Part shown: one piece after another, positions 1-13,631 of the stretch | How positions within the stretch are numbered: the stretch's first letter is position 1 | Layout of the letters: every line of letters starts with the position of its first letter | Position numbers and translations under genes: made by a program | NCBI GenBank assembly: GCA_963855995.1 | Contig: OY979730.1 | Location: 5,219,341 to 5,283,340, forward strand | Length of the DNA stretch: 64,000 nucleotides | Source of the DNA: Muricea muricata | Lineage: Eukaryota; Cnidaria; Anthozoa; Malacalcyonacea; Plexauridae | Direction: 5' to 3' | The notes under the pieces: generated by a model | The model's database searches: none | Told to the model about the DNA's origin: nothing | The model's input: only the letters and a program-made list of their open reading frames with translations

Positions 1-617
1 TTTTATGAATGTATATAGCTTACAAGTTCATAAGTTCATATTAAGCTTACAAGTTCATATAACACTCAATAAATCAGGCTTTATAGATTAAAGAAACACA
101 ACTGAGTTATAGATATCATTTTTAACAAAAATTTCGCGAGAATGTAAGAGATACACCGGCAATATCACAGATTACTTCAATGTTTAAAATTAAGAGCTTA
201 GTCAAGAACTTAGCAGGCAACGAAGGGCTTATATACTACTAACATCGTTGGAAACGTCGACGTGTTGTTTGTATGCGTGCGACCGTGTGTAATTGCGTTC
301 GAATTTCAAAATTGAAATAACTTGTGTAAAAATACTCCCGAAAATCACCGAGCCTGAGGCGAATAATTGTTAAATAATTGCTGTTAGTTATTTGTTAGGC
401 ACCTAAGGCACGTAGTATCATTAGTAAATTATTGTGGCTATTGTATACATCGTGAATTAGTATGTTGTCATTGCCTCGTAAAGTCCTTGTTAAGAATAGT
501 CTATCTAAAATTTTGTTTATTATATTAACGATGGATAGGCACAAAATACATTGAAACTGCATTGCACACTTCGTTCAAGATTAAAATCCATGTTTGTAAG
601 GGATCACGTGATCGATA

Positions 618-862
618 TCTTCGCTAGGGAAGATATGAAAAATCTAGCACTGTGTATTTTCAGTATCTTACTCAACACGAGAAAATAATATTCATATCTT
701 CAAGCTACCGTGTAATGATCTTTCTATTATATATCAGTAGTCGGAACAGCAGGAAAATGCGCGCGTTTTTCACGCGTTACATACTTTTTCATATCTTTGC
801 TGGTGGAAATATGGAAAATACGAGTGTTTTAGTTTACGGTAACCCAAAACACCCGCAATCAT
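618..862 (+). repeat. MITE-like repeat, copy 1
   Basis: This AT-rich block holds paired variants of a motif reading about GATATCTTC / GAAGATATGAA and ends with TTTTAGTTTACGGTAA. A clearly related block lies at about 60735-61040, with the same order of motifs and the same 3' end. The recurrence and internal inverted symmetry fit a non-autonomous DNA transposon. It lies in the intron before the first asparaginase exon of the window. Ends are approximate and I see no secure target duplication. Confidence 0.5.
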
Positions 863-920
863 GTAATTAATCTAGTTATTATCATGTAGAAATTACTGCA
901 TGAATTCTATCTTTTTCTAG

Positions 921-1706
921 GAGGTATACCGGCCAAGATGCAAGGACGTATAGGTGACACGCCCATGATAGGTTGCGGAGGATATGCTAATGAATATGGT
1001 GGATGTTCAACCACTGGGCACGGAGAGTCGTTAATGAAGATGACTTTAGCGCGAGAAGCTGTGTATAACATTGAGAGAGGAAATACTTCGCAGGTATAGT
1101 TGAAATAAAGATTCTTACGAATAGCAGTGCTTGAGTCGTTCAGCTGTGGTCTGTTGTATCTCCGTCTGCGAAGATAAGATTGTCTCGAATCCAAAAATAC
1201 CAGAAATTGTCGTGGTGTTGAATTTTACTGTAATTAAATGCACAAATTTTCTTTCTTTCAACCTTACATGGTTTTAAAAGAATAGGGATACGCAATGGTT
1301 CTACAGGTAGGAATGTACTATTTTATTTGCTGGGACCAAAAAGTCAATGAAAATTTTTTCTGCCAACATTTTTCTAAATACCGTTTATTTTATTAAAATC
1401 ATTTCACCGCTAAATGTTAAGATGTGTAGGAAGATGAAAAGTAAAATACTGGTAAATACCGACCTGAAATGTGAGTGATGACGTAAATTTTCTGTCGTTT
1501 ACGACTATTTTCAGGTTTCGTCAGAAGAAGCAGTAAAAAGGATGGAAAAACGGATAGACGGTTATGGGGGTGTCATTGTGATAGATAAAGACGGCAACTT
1601 TGGAAAGGCTTTTAACACGAAGAGAATGGCATGGGCGTCCATTAAAGACGATCATTTACAATATGGTGTGGATCCAAATGAATGTATTGATGTTGAGTTG
1701 AAGTAA
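921..1706 (+). CDS. Isoaspartyl peptidase/L-asparaginase, last two exons (5' part outside window)
   Basis: Two exons encode the C-terminal part of an Ntn-hydrolase of the ASRGL1 type, which cleaves isoaspartyl peptides and L-asparagine. Exon A is 921-1093: the acceptor is TTTTTCTAG, it starts with two bases of a split codon, and the donor GTATAG follows 1093. Exon B is 1515-1706, phase 0, ending in TAA. Exon A carries family landmarks: GGIPAK, GRIGDTPMIGCGGYAN and STTGHGES, which follow the autocleavage threonine and include substrate-binding residues. Exon B gives the EEAVKRM helix, GGVIVIDKDGNF and the C-terminal MAWASIKDDHLQYGVDP stretch. The nucleophile threonine and N-terminal half must lie upstream of base 1. 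Both exons are open with no damage. The choice between ASRGL1 and the related taspase or aspartylglucosaminidase rests on the C-terminal pattern, which fits ASRGL1 best. Confidence 0.9.
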
Positions 1707-2375
1707 ATAATGACCTGTGATTTTTTTTGTTCTCAAATGTGGATAAGTGCAGAAACGGTACAACATAGAAGGTTGACACCGATCTCTAAAAGTAAAGTAA
1801 AAAAATGAGGGCTTGGATATTGGGACCGGCATTATTTATGGAGGGGGGGGGGGGGGGATAGCACCGAAGATAAATGTTTTTTAGTAAAACTTTGGCTTAC
1901 CCAACCAAAAAGAAGTCAATTTTTTTCTTGACCCAACCTCAAATACCATAAAAAATTGAATACTCCCCCTGACTGAATATTATACAGTTGTTACATGTAA
2001 GAGTGAAAAAGAACACAGCGTAGTAAAGTTGCAAGAAGAATATTGCAAATGAGAGCAGTTGTACATGGGAAATCACGCAATGATAGCGAATCTGGTTTAT
2101 TTATTTGTTGCGTTAAACGTTGACATTGCTTCAAATTCTCAACAGCTTTGCATAAAGTCATGCTTTAGAAATGACAGTAAACTTCTGTTTACTCAACTCT
2201 TGAGGTGTTCTATTTTTCATTAGCTTTTTACTCGAAATTGTGTTTACCTAACCGTTTTCTCTTCTGTGCCCCCCCCCCCCCTCCCCGCCCGCTATAAGTA
2301 ATGACCAGTCCCTGGTGATGCTTTCTTTGGAGTCATTCTCAGTCCCCTCTCTTGTTTCTTTCGCACGGCCGATGC

Positions 2376-2592
2376 CTGAGTCGCCATGGTAATAATTCCG
2401 TGTTCTCAGTATGGCGAATATAAATCTTAATCCAAGCCCTAATCCTAACCCTAGCCAACGTTTTATTTGTCATATTTTAACTTTGATGGATTGAAGATTT
2501 AAAGATTTGATTAGATTTAGGGCTTGGATTAAAATTTAATTTCGCGTATTGAGAACACGGAATTATTACCGTCGCCATTGCCTCAGAATGAC
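2376..2592. repeat. Palindromic MITE-like element
   Basis: The two ends are reverse complements over about 70 bases. The left arm contains GGTAATAATTCCGTGTTCTC followed by AATCCAAGCCCTAA. The right arm contains the complements in reverse order (TTAGGGCTTGGATT, then GAGAACACGGAATTATTACC). The centre has several CCTAA/CCCTA-like units. No coding capacity. The size of about 215 bp fits a foldback MITE. Exact ends are uncertain. Confidence 0.65.
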
Positions 2593-5500
2593 AGTTTGTG
2601 AAATGCTCCAGTTTAGATAAAACGTAGCGCCATAAATACAGTTTTTAACGCTCAATTTTCACTGTGCTTTGTTACATCAGTGGCATGCGTGCGATCTTTT
2701 GTGCTTGCAATATCGTTCCCAGATCTCGCTCGCAGTAAAGAACGATAAGTTAGGGGAGGAAGATGAAGCCAATTTGATTCAGTTTTTCTGAGTTGAAGCA
2801 CTTAACGTGAAAAATTGGGCCGTATATTAGCTATTCAAATATTGTATTTGATGTAAAAATTTTAAGACTTGAGTTTGCCGTACTTTACTTGCAGTTGTTT
2901 TCGTATCTATTAGTCATTTCTTTTTTTGTCTGAAATCTTGATTTTTTATATTACTTTTTAATAGCTTCAATTTGATATACTGCCAACTCAAAACTCGCTT
3001 GGCTTCACCCCATTAACTGAACTTTTGTATGAATAGCTCCAGTAGTAATATAGTTTAATGGCTTCGAGTTATCCCTGATGACATATTTAGCTGATAAAAT
3101 ATTCTATCGCTTCGTTGATTCCAAATTAGCCATGTTTACAGTCCCTGCAAAATTACACACAACCACAGGAGAATCGTAACTGGTGTTTAAGTTCGCATAT
3201 TAAACTGTCCAAAATCCAACCACAATACGTTCGTATCATCGTATTTTTGGTTTGCCACTGTTCTGGACTGCTTCCTCTATCGATTTTAGGCATGTCACGT
3301 GCCTTGGACGGAATGCAAATACCCAATCTCATTACTATTCATCATTCATGTAATTAAATTCAGTCGCTTCAATATTTTCTTTCGCCCCACGATTTCAAAC
3401 TTGCTGATTAATTTGCATGTGAAGTGATCTGAAACCAGTTTAACATAGTTGAATAGTTTAAACTGTTTCTCTCGATATAGCTATTGTTTCGACCATAAAA
3501 ACCGCCTCGAACGAAGTCACAAGAAGTCGAAAGGTCGAGAGAAAGCGGTAAAAGACGGTAAGTTATGGCCCGATGAATTCAATATACTTACGTCATTAGA
3601 CGTTCAGCTGTGTTGATAGTGTTGCGTGTTAGAAGTATAGTAAAATGCGGCGGTCTAAAAAGCCCGTGTTAAGCAAAAGTTGTCAACATTTGTTTTCGAA
3701 ACTTAAAAACGAAAGACGTTTTGCTTAAATCAGATTAATGTAAAAAATTTGAAACATATATCTGTGTGCATAAACTGCTGTGCCTAATACAAATATTCAA
3801 AACGGAAAACGAAGCTTCTTGTTGTTAAGTGTTCAGTAGCTTTCTTGTCTCTTTTCGCGCGGAACTCTCGCTTTTCAAAAGTTGAAGCCCAGTTGAAAAC
3901 ATGATTTTTTACAGTATATGTGGGTATACGTTTCCATATGTTACGAGGACGAAGATTTCCAGCGTTTTTCGTCGCGTTAAGACGCTATAGCCTGTGGAGT
4001 AGCATGTATAATCATACTGAGTCAATATCCGTGTGATCCTATTCATATGCAGACTAGATAGTAACTCCTAGCCGGGCTTTGAGTTTAAGTTTCAGCTATA
4101 CTTACAGGAATTTTTGTGTAACTTTTGAAAAACTTCATAGCCTTTTGGACAGGGAAGAAGTAAAATATAGACAGCGAAGAAATAAAAAAGTTTTACAAGT
4201 ATAATAGAGAAGATTCCATGGGCAATATATATTTTTATTATCAAGCATAAGTTTCGAGCGAAGCCGCGCCAAAGACACCTCCTTCATTCAGGTCATCCGT
4301 TCCTCAACGTAGCGTCTCTTCTTTTTTATTAAGCATGTCAATCATTCTTTAAATCGCATTTGCCAGTGATTTGGGTAGAAATACTGAGGAAGTCGTGTTG
4401 AAAGAATTGCCGGAGTATACAGTATGAAAGACACCTTAATAGACTAAGAAATAACCAGATAGGAGATCTCGAACAAGGAGCCAAGTCAACCTATACAATC
4501 GCGCTCGTATATATATTTTCAAGATATTACGGAGCGAACTAAAACATCTGAATAAAACGTTAAACTGCTTAAGCCTTCATACAGGCGGTATTTGTTTGCC
4601 TGGCGTAATCGCCCGCAACACAAAGTATCATATGTCATTCATGTCACTTCGCTCGTTAAATGTTTCTTTGTAGCACTTGTGAAGTACTGTAACATATGAA
4701 CAGTAATGGGCCAACTCTCGCGTTTTGCCTCAAGCGAATTGAACTAATCGTTCGTTGTGTTGCGAGGCTCAGCTTGTGGTCGCTTGTTGTTTTGAAGCTC
4801 AACAACATAAAATTCCACGCATAACTGAAAGAATTAGGTTGATTAAAAAAGTTTCTTGTCAGCTGAAAAGTGACCTGTTGATCGTAATCTAATTTTCGAC
4901 CAAAACCCGCGTTTCAACCATAGGCTATTTCAAATTTTCATGCATGGCTATACTTCAAAAGAAGATTACGTACTAAAATCAATTATTACACTTTGAAGAA
5001 TGCTGTGTAGCGATGTATTGTATAATGAGCGCTTGGCTAGATCATTAGCTTTCGTTTAACATATTTGATGAAGTTTTGATCAACTTTTAATATACAAAAC
5101 GAGCCATTATCTAGGAGTGTTTTTATTTTGAATCTGTTCTGAAAGGAATTTAGTAAGACTATCAGAGATGATTAGAATTGCTACCTCGCGTAGGTTTATA
5201 AACACAAACTTGATTGGTTAATCGAGAAAATTTAATATGATTGGTTAGTGTATCAGGCTGATTCAAATCACTAATGTTTTACGCAAAGCATGCACTCATC
5301 CAACGTCCGTATGTGACAATGCGTCCGTTTGATCATGCAGGATTAGGCTCTCATTATCAAATTTATATGAACAGTCTCACAGGAAATGTATCTTCAAACT
5401 GACTGAAATTTTAAATACCTTCAAAGCCAGCTTTACAATGGGCAATACTCTCCCACGAAATCAACCAGGAAATTACGGACATATATGGCTTTTGAAAACT

Positions 5501-7338
5501 TTCAAGTGCATATTAAAATGTTGGTGTTTTAAAGCATGTTTTTCATAAACAAATGAGGCAATACCTTGACAAGGAGGCATGGAAGCAGGAACTTTCGAAG
5601 GAACTTTACAGTTTAGAGAGTTCTAAAGAAACTAAAGAGAAAAATATATTCTCTTCAAAATTCAAATGCACTTTAAAACAACAACTTTTCGCAAACATTG
5701 CGTTCATAAATAATTATCTTTAATTATTCCTTATCCACCAAGAGAAAGACATTCTTTATATGTAGTTACGTACTATTTATAAATACAATCGAAAAAATCC
5801 AGTTGAAACCGGTTTGTTGCGCACCCCCAAAAGTGCTTATTTTTTCTTTTAAACCTTATTCAAATGCGATTCAATTAGTTTGACGTAGAGACAATATCAT
5901 GTTTACATATCGTGTTTGCATTCCTGTCGTGGTTAATGGTCACTGCGTCGTACAAATACGTTTTTAAGTTGTGAGTAAAACTACAGAAGAAAAGTTTTGA
6001 AACAATTTTATTTGGTATGTATTGTTAAGTGTATATAGCCTGCGGTGGTTATAGGAATTTTGTAAAACCGTTGACAACGTTTTGTAACTTTTGTGTAAAC
6101 ATTAAACGCAATATAGCGAGTCACATGCTGTTCAAACTGTTCGTAACACGCAACAAATAACAGCACACTCCCGTGTTTATGAGAAATTTCAGAAGACTCG
6201 TGTTGTTTCAAGATGAGAGAAGTACGAATAAGAGAGACTGACATCAATTAGTTTAGGTTTTTGTTAACTTTCATTCTTGTTTTGTCGTCTTGGATTACGT
6301 GACTGTCTTCAAGTACCAGGGCAAACAAAAACATAAATTGAAGCGCGGACTTTGTGAATAGTTCTAACTAGTACTGATAGACACTAGAACTAGTTTGACG
6401 CATGGCAAACTATTATCCAGATACTGCATGTATTTCCCGATGAGATATGTCGACAGAGGAATCATTAACTATAGCCATACTGATTTGTTCAGGAATAAGC
6501 GATAAGAAAGAACAGCACAGCATGTTTTAGCGTATTTTGCTTTTAATATAGTTTAGTTTAATATAGTTTAGTTTAGTTTAGTTTAATTACTTCATCATCA
6601 AAACAAATTACAGATGATAGGTGAGCAGGCAGACTGCATAGCCCCAACTGAATCTGCCTACCATAATTTTACAAACGAATAACATACAGTACAATGCTGG
6701 CTTAGTGAGTGTAGACCGTACGTTTATTTTCCTATACTTTCTTGGTTCCAACAAATTAAAAATGCCTAAACTTTTAGTTCATTAATTCAAATTGCATTTA
6801 AAACTCCAATGTTTATAATCCCGCTCGAGACAAAGAATTTTTCGTTGTTCTCGGCAGTGTCAGATTAATATGAATCTAGTTTTTTATGCACACGCAAGCT
6901 ATTGAAAATAAGGCTTCCACAAACCGCTCTCCCTCATTTCGAAGTTATTAATAAATTTCCTGTTCGTTTTTAGCGTTAGGTTATACAGACAATCAAAGGA
7001 ATAGACAGGAGACGCGGGCTTATTAAAAGCTCTAATGATACTGACTCGACATATATTCCAGGACTTTGAATTTACATATTTTAAACGAGAACATCAATGT
7101 CTATGGAACCATCGACTTTTAAACCTTTTTTCGGGGCGTAAGCAGGTAAAAATTACAATTGAATGTTTTCGTAAACAACATCAGTGGCGATACAATTTCC
7201 CGGTAATAAAAAAAAGCAAACATTCTATGTTTTGTGTGGCTTTTCACACCCAAAGGACGCCGTTTTAAAAGTCGATATAGTTCCAATGGCATTGCTGTTC
7301 TTGTTTAACATATCTAAATAGTTATAGATTGACCATGA

Positions 7339-7467
<129 letters not shown>

Positions 7468-8172
7468 CATACACGAACACAAATATATGGGATATTTTGA
7501 TAAATTTATAGCACCCTATAGATCGATCCAGATGGTATTGCTTCTGTATAAAATCTGTTTATATAACAATAAGGCATATGGGTGGGGTTAAATCTTTTTT
7601 ATCTATCATTTTAGAAACGTATGCTACAGGCTAAGCTAAGTCAATAAAAACTCGATTGTTAAGGATTATAGAGTACTGATAAAATATCTCCATCTTTTGA
7701 GCAGGGCCTTTCGTCGATTATACTAAGGTCAAAGGATCTTAGTATTAAAACTTGGCTAACTACATTTAAATCTTTCCAATCCGTAGTTGCTTTAACATGG
7801 GAACGTCCCTCTTAGAATAAAATATCTGCCGATTGTTCATCACTACTTACTATAAATTTCCAGGTGATTATTGCTTTTCCTGCATTCATTAAGATTCACT
7901 GCCTCTGCTTAGCTTAGCTTTTTGCTTTTTTTATACAGCAATAAATTTGAAGTGAATTTCTTTAAAGTTGTGCTGATTATTACTTGTAAAATCCTGGAAA
8001 TTTGTACCCAAACAATTAGCCGCCTCAGGCTCAGTGATTACAAGCCTACGGCTCAGTGAATATAGACTTGTGATCACCTCATGCATGTTCGGAGACTAAT
8101 TGTAAAATATTCGCTTACGTTGTGTGATTAAATACGAAAGTAATGTTGTTCCTTCAGATAGAACGCGTAGAA

Positions 8173-11100
8173 ATGAAGCTTGCTTTGAAGACTTATATTT
8201 TGTTCGTTTGGTTTTGCGTTGGAGGTAAGATTGTGGTTTGGATGTTTCTTAACTACTACAACTCGAAAATGCCTAACGTCAGTATACGTTTTGCCAGTCC
8301 CTTAACGTGTTTTAATTTTTTAAAAAAATTACAGATTTTATCCATCTTGATTGGGGGGGGGGGGGGGGAGGGGCTAACACCCAGCAGTGTAAGGGAGTGG
8401 CGCATGGTTGCCAGAGTCCTCCTTCAGTTACAGTCAATTTCAGCTAACTTTTCACTGCAATACTCCGCACTTCTTTGTGAAGTTCAAAAGTTCATTTCAG
8501 AATTATTATGCTCGTTTGTAAACAAAGGCTGTGATTGGCCCCTAAACTCAAAGAGACAAATCAAATGCTTATTTTACAAAACGCTTGCGAATTCTGAAAT
8601 GAACTTTTGAACTTTGCAACGAACTTCGCAACGTAGTTCGGAATATTATAGCGAGTTAGCTGAAATTGACTGTAAATTACTGTGTTATAAAACCATTTGC
8701 CTTTATGTTTTTAATCATGCGTTTGAAACAATGTTTTTAGTGAGTATAGTGATTTCTGAGCTCCACATGGTTGCAATTTTTTACATATTATTGCCAAACT
8801 GATGCTGAAAGGCGGCGTTGACATTTGTATTATTTTACAAATCTCGTTGGTTTCAAAGCATTTGGGACTTTAAGATACTGACAACGGACTACCAGAACAT
8901 GTAAAATATAAAATTCAATATCTGAAGACAAAAAGTGTTACTTACTATCGTAAACTTTACTCGAATGCTTTCACTTTACTGATTTCTTTTGTCAAAGTGT
9001 CGTTACTTAAGTCTTAAAAAGGTTGCTTAAAGCTAAAAATTATCGATTAAGTTGAAAATTGCGTAGTTGGTTTGCACGCTACCGTTCTTGATTCGCTTTC
9101 AGGACACAAAATACTGGATTTTCAGTCGTAGTCCTGGCTATGACGGTTAAAAGTATGCTCAAGGGGACATGTAAATTCTTTAAGCACCAATACTGTCAAC
9201 ACAAAAGTATAAATGCATAAACGGAAGCATATAAAAACACCATAATCTTGCGCTGTGAAGGAGCTTTTGGAAGGGAATTATTTGCATTTAGTCGTCCATA
9301 GTGTTCCGTAGTGTTTCAACGTGCTCGTAGTCCGTTGTCAGTATCTTAAAGTCCCTAATATTACTACAGTAGAACGTCTTGTAGTGTATGGAAAACAAGT
9401 TTCTAAATTGACAACTTGTCCATTGACAACTTGTATACATGAGTTGAGTTCCCGTAGTTGATCTCTCCTGTGTTTCAAGCCTCCACCCTCTATTAAATTT
9501 AACGTATCTAGACAGTACAGGCCCAAAGTAATTGACATATCCCGTTGTAGTGTCCAGTCCTCGTGGCCAAGCTTAATGAAATAAAATAATCGATAACTTG
9601 ATTCCTAGACTATGATATCTCCTCGGTCGGCGAGGGAGTCCTCTAATTTATGAATTATGGTCACGCCCCTATCATTGTCATTAAACGTGCCTTTTTCTAT
9701 ACTTTCTTCTTAGCTCGCTCCCAGTTGACGTGTAATAAATGTACTGGAAGTAGAAGCGGTCGAGGGGATTGTGGGGAAGAGCAGAAATGTACGACCTTAG
9801 AAACACGGTGCCTGGCCCTACGCTGGGGCTCCAACGAGGTCGGGAAGGAAGCCAACACGTACGATACGAGATGCGCCACTGCGGATGACTGTTCACCTAA
9901 TAGTAGACAAGAGTTGTGCGAGGGTAAAGATTGCGAAGCAAAATGTTGCGAGAGTTCAAAATGTGATCCTTTCAAAAAACAACAAGTAAGTTCACAAATT
10001 GTGCATGTTGGCATGATAGGTATTTGGTTTCCTGTCATGAAATTGTCATCGATAATGGCTAGGTTGTGGTTCACACCTAGTTTTGAGAAATCTTTATTAC
10101 TGCACATTTGTAAGCAAAGTTGCCTAGGAAAACTATGTGCCAGATACCTTGAAATTATCCGCGTTCCATGCAAAACGATCATAACTACCGTTAATCCATT
10201 TGCCAGTGTAAGTTTCTATTCGAAATTCAGTATATTTAAAGAAATTTTACTTAAAGGCCTGTCACACGGTGCAATTTTTCTTGCAACTTGCAACGCAATT
10301 GTACTCTTAAGAGATGTAAATTTTGTTATGTTTAAAATATATTAGCAAACTGTGATGGAAACTTGTATTTGCCAATTTTACATCTCCCAAGAGTAGAATT
10401 GCATTGCAAGTTACAGGAAAAATTGCACCGTGTGCAGGGCCATTAGTGTGATTGAGTTTTTTAGTATACAGTTTATTAATATTTCAGTTTACTGCATGTA
10501 TTATCTTATAGTATGATGTAATAACCTGCGTGCAGACTAGTTTTTTAAGAATGAAGGTCCGGGCTTATGTACCGAAAGCTTTACAGTTATAAATTTACGT
10601 GATGTTTGCACCAAACCGAACTATACTGTTGTTCACCAGGCAAATCTACAAAGAATTTAATTTAGTTCTTATTGCCTTTTTTATTGAATATTTTTAAAGG
10701 GAAATTGGCAGTATATTTTTTATCGGCTTCTTGATAAAAAAACCTTTGAAGTGATTGTAACATCCGTTGTTACTTTTTTGGTAACGTACAAAGTTTCTGA
10801 AAAAATGAAGAACAAATGATATTAGCCATCCGCCATGTTGTTTTATAATTAGGTCTATTTTACTGACATCCCAACCTGGGTAGACTGCATAAAGCGTGCT
10901 ATGAGTTATTAAAATTTTCATGAGATTTTCTTCAACACTTTGCAATTTTACGTAATAAGTATATGTTGTAACGGTCAATTGTTACGCTTTGTTGTCAATG
11001 GATTTCTTCAACAAAAAATTGAAGTTGTGACAAACCAATCGTGTATAGTTGAAGAATCAGAGAAGGTGTCTTTAATTTGTAGCTTCGAAGTTTGCACTCC

Positions 11101-11566
11101 TTTTTTGTTTCCATTTGTAGTTACCATGCTAGTATAGAATAGAGTTAACAAGGAGAACTGGTTAGATTGACACAAAAGATCACGAACCTCCATCCATTTC
11201 TCTTTTCAGATTGAAATTATTCAAACACCGCAACGAACATTCTATTGTTACGAATGTAGTCGTGAGTCTCTCGACTCCTGTACTTCGACCGATCAGAAAT
11301 GCGACGACGACCAAGATGCGTGCATATCGTTCCTGATGGAGGGCGGCAATCACAACAAAGTGTACACGAAGAGGTGCTCGCGCAAGAACGAATGTACTCA
11401 AAGTGAGCTGGATAGATTGTGTGCGTTGGAGAAAGATCAGTCGAACAGAAAAGAGTGTCGAGCCTCCTGCTGTTTTGATGAAATGTGCAACGAAGCTAGT
11501 TTGAAGACCATCCCACTTCTTGTTATTGCAGGCATTCTCCTGCTTACCGTAATTTTGATAAATTAG
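8173..11566 (+). CDS. Two-domain Ly6/uPAR-like cell-surface protein
   Basis: Three exons join in frame: 8173-8224 (donor GTAAGA), 9714-9985 (donor GTAAGT) and 11210-11566 (stop TAG). Exon 1 gives a signal peptide (MKLALKTYILFVWFCVG) with likely cleavage before QLTC. Exon 2 holds a first cysteine-rich domain that starts CNKC and ends in CCESSKCDP. Exon 3 holds a second domain with CYECS near the start and CRASCCFDEMCNE at the end. The closing Cys-Cys...CN pattern is the hallmark of three-finger Ly6/uPAR domains. The C-terminus is a hydrophobic tail (LLVIAGILLLTVILIN) right at the stop, as expected for a GPI-anchor signal rather than a transmembrane receptor. An in-frame ATG at 8143 would add ten residues, but the 8173 start gives the better signal peptide. 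A MITE sits in intron 1 (8864-9355) and another in intron 2 (10256-10441). The ligand is unknown. Confidence 0.82.
8864..9355 (+). mobile_element. Non-autonomous DNA transposon (MITE), copy 1
   Basis: About 492 bp bounded by terminal inverted repeats of about 28 bp, starting GGGACTTTAAGATACTGAC and ending with its complement. A second copy in the same orientation lies at 26799-27273, with high similarity along its whole length. It has no coding capacity. It lies in intron 1 of the Ly6/uPAR gene. The right flank begins TA, but a matching left TA is seen only at copy 2, so the superfamily is not settled. Confidence 0.88.
10256..10441. mobile_element. Short palindromic MITE
   Basis: About 186 bp with long terminal inverted repeats. 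The left end reads GGCCTGTCACACGGTGCAAT and the right end is its imperfect complement, with GCACCGTGTGCAGGGCC. Inner arms (CAACTTGCAACGCAATT and AATTGCATTGCAAGTTACA) also pair. It lies in intron 2 of the Ly6/uPAR gene. Confidence 0.85.
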
Positions 11567-12744
11567 ACATTTTTTTAATTTGTAACATTCAGTAAGCACT
11601 AATGTGCAACATAGGTTGTCAAAAATTTTAACAGCAAAAGCTGGTCAATCGAGGTTGACATACGATGGAAGTTGAGAAGCGAGAGTTTGCCCAAGAGTTT
11701 GGGTTTTAAGAATTTACTTAAAGATTTCTGTGTCAAACTAACTTCATACCCAGGCCCTTTTGTTTTGCACCCTTACGTATGCGGCAGCACAGAGTAAAGA
11801 GTAAAATTACCCTGGCTAAAAGTAGTATTGCTGGTTGGCCAGTAGTTTTCATGATAAATCTCAGCACCTGTACTGGTATTGCTTAATTGTTCTAACTTGT
11901 CGAAACATGCTCAGAGCACAGTATTAAGAATTTTTTCGACGTTTGATGGAACAAAAGGTTGTTTTAAGACAGTCGTGAGGCAGCAACATTACCACAGGCT
12001 TGTGTTATGAAGGTTGTGAAAGTTTTGACAACCAGTCTGTATCAGAGTTGTTAGGACAACCGTGTTACAAGTAAATGCTTCCCGTCAAGCTTGTTACAAG
12101 TTGTAAAGAAGACTGAGAAACTTCTTGACAACTTGGGAACAAACAAAACTTGCGAAACATTTGCAAAACGTTTCGAGATTCTTGCGTGTTCAGATTTGGC
12201 TTTTACATCGTAAAACTGTTAATTAGAATTTTTGTAGAGCAGTAACCATACTACATGAAGTATTGTAAGCCAATGTAAAATTGCGCCGTATGTATAAAAA
12301 GAAAATAGCGAAAGAAAATAGCAAAGTATGTAACCGCTTTAATAAGTCATAGTTTATTTGACCGGGTACGTCGCATGAAATCTACCATTGCACGGTTCCA
12401 TTGCACGGTCATAAAAATCGAAATTTCTGTTTTATATCACGTGATTGTAAATAGACATATAAATCGCGATAATTTAACAAGGTGTCATATAAAAAGTATC
12501 AATTTCCGTAAAAATATTTTAGTTCTGTAGCTTAATGAAAGTGTTTTTCTAATGAATATTCCATTTTTCACCTCGTGAAAATTTTCTTACCATTGCACTC
12601 AAATAGAGTTCCGGCAAATTCTGAATGTATTTTACAACAAAGTTTTTCATTGTTTAATAAAATGGCTAGATGAAAACACACGATTGCATAACTCAAAATG
12701 ACTCAGTCCTGTGAACCGGTCTCTACATTTAAGACATTTAAAGG

Positions 12745-13492
12745 GACAGTGTTACGAGAAAAATTGTTCGTCTACTTTAACTACATTTCGAGTAATATAA
12801 AATAATTCAAAGAACATTGGCTATAAAAATTTTTATTGTTTGATGTGAAAAAGCATGAAAAAGTAAGCTGATTGGCCGTTTATTGCAATAGACTACCTCT
12901 TTTAGTTCCGAAGTAATTTGCAAAAATGTACAAAGTATAAACTGCTGATTCAGAAAAAATTGTGACGTCACTAGTTGGGTAAGCAGGTTTAATAAATGCA
13001 TATAAACGAACATAGCTCAGTTATTATTCTCTCAAACTCAACAAAATTGTGCGGACAGATACTACATGACAAGACCATAGGTATCTCATATACACTAGAT
13101 AGCGCAGCAGCATATCAAAAGTGATGCCAAAAATCTCAGTGGTATCCCCTCATAACAATAGGCGGCGGCCATATTGGTCGTTCCCACTCATAAAAACCCA
13201 CCCAAAGAAGAAATTATACTTTTCTGCATTTGTGTATTAAATACTTTTTAGCTGTATAACAGGATTTATTGTCAACTTTGTCTATTTTTGCAATACAAAA
13301 TACACAAATTAAATTATGCTCCATGTCAACTCTGCGGGAACAACCAGCGCCTGCGACCCGGCTTCAATTTTCACCTACCCAGTGGGATGCAACATCTAGT
13401 ACATATGAGATATCTATGGACAAGACGCATCAAAAAAGGTAACAGTGTCGTCCCCAGGCCCCTGATACGAAATCATATATAACTTGTTATAT
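12745..13492 (+). repeat. Dispersed repeat, monomer copy related to 36.1-36.9 kb
   Basis: This block shares ordered motifs with both halves of the palindromic element at 36.07-36.87 kb: a run about AGCATGAAAAAGTAAGCTGATTGGCC, then GCAAAAATGTAC, GCTGATTCAG, a GTGACGTCA site, CATAGCTCAGTTATT and CCTGATAC near the right end. It appears as a single half here. No open frame of note. Ends are approximate. Confidence 0.6.
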
Positions 13493-13631
13493 TTTATGAC
13501 AGCGTTACCTTAGCAACGACGTTGGAAATGTTTTTGAATGTGTCTTGCAATGTAGAATCCAGAGACTATTTCACGTTGTTTAGAAAAACAGGGGTGGGTT
13601 TTTTGGACAGCGGGGAAATTATCAGGGTTAA

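Noticed and set aside
2440..2460. CCTAA/CCCTA units as an internal telomere-like tract
   Set aside because: Only about three imperfect units, inside a palindromic element; no extended array.
9681..10182. Minus-strand frames of 71 and 161 codons
   Set aside because: Shadows of the Ly6/uPAR exon 2 and its intron; the plus strand carries the cysteine pattern and splice sites.
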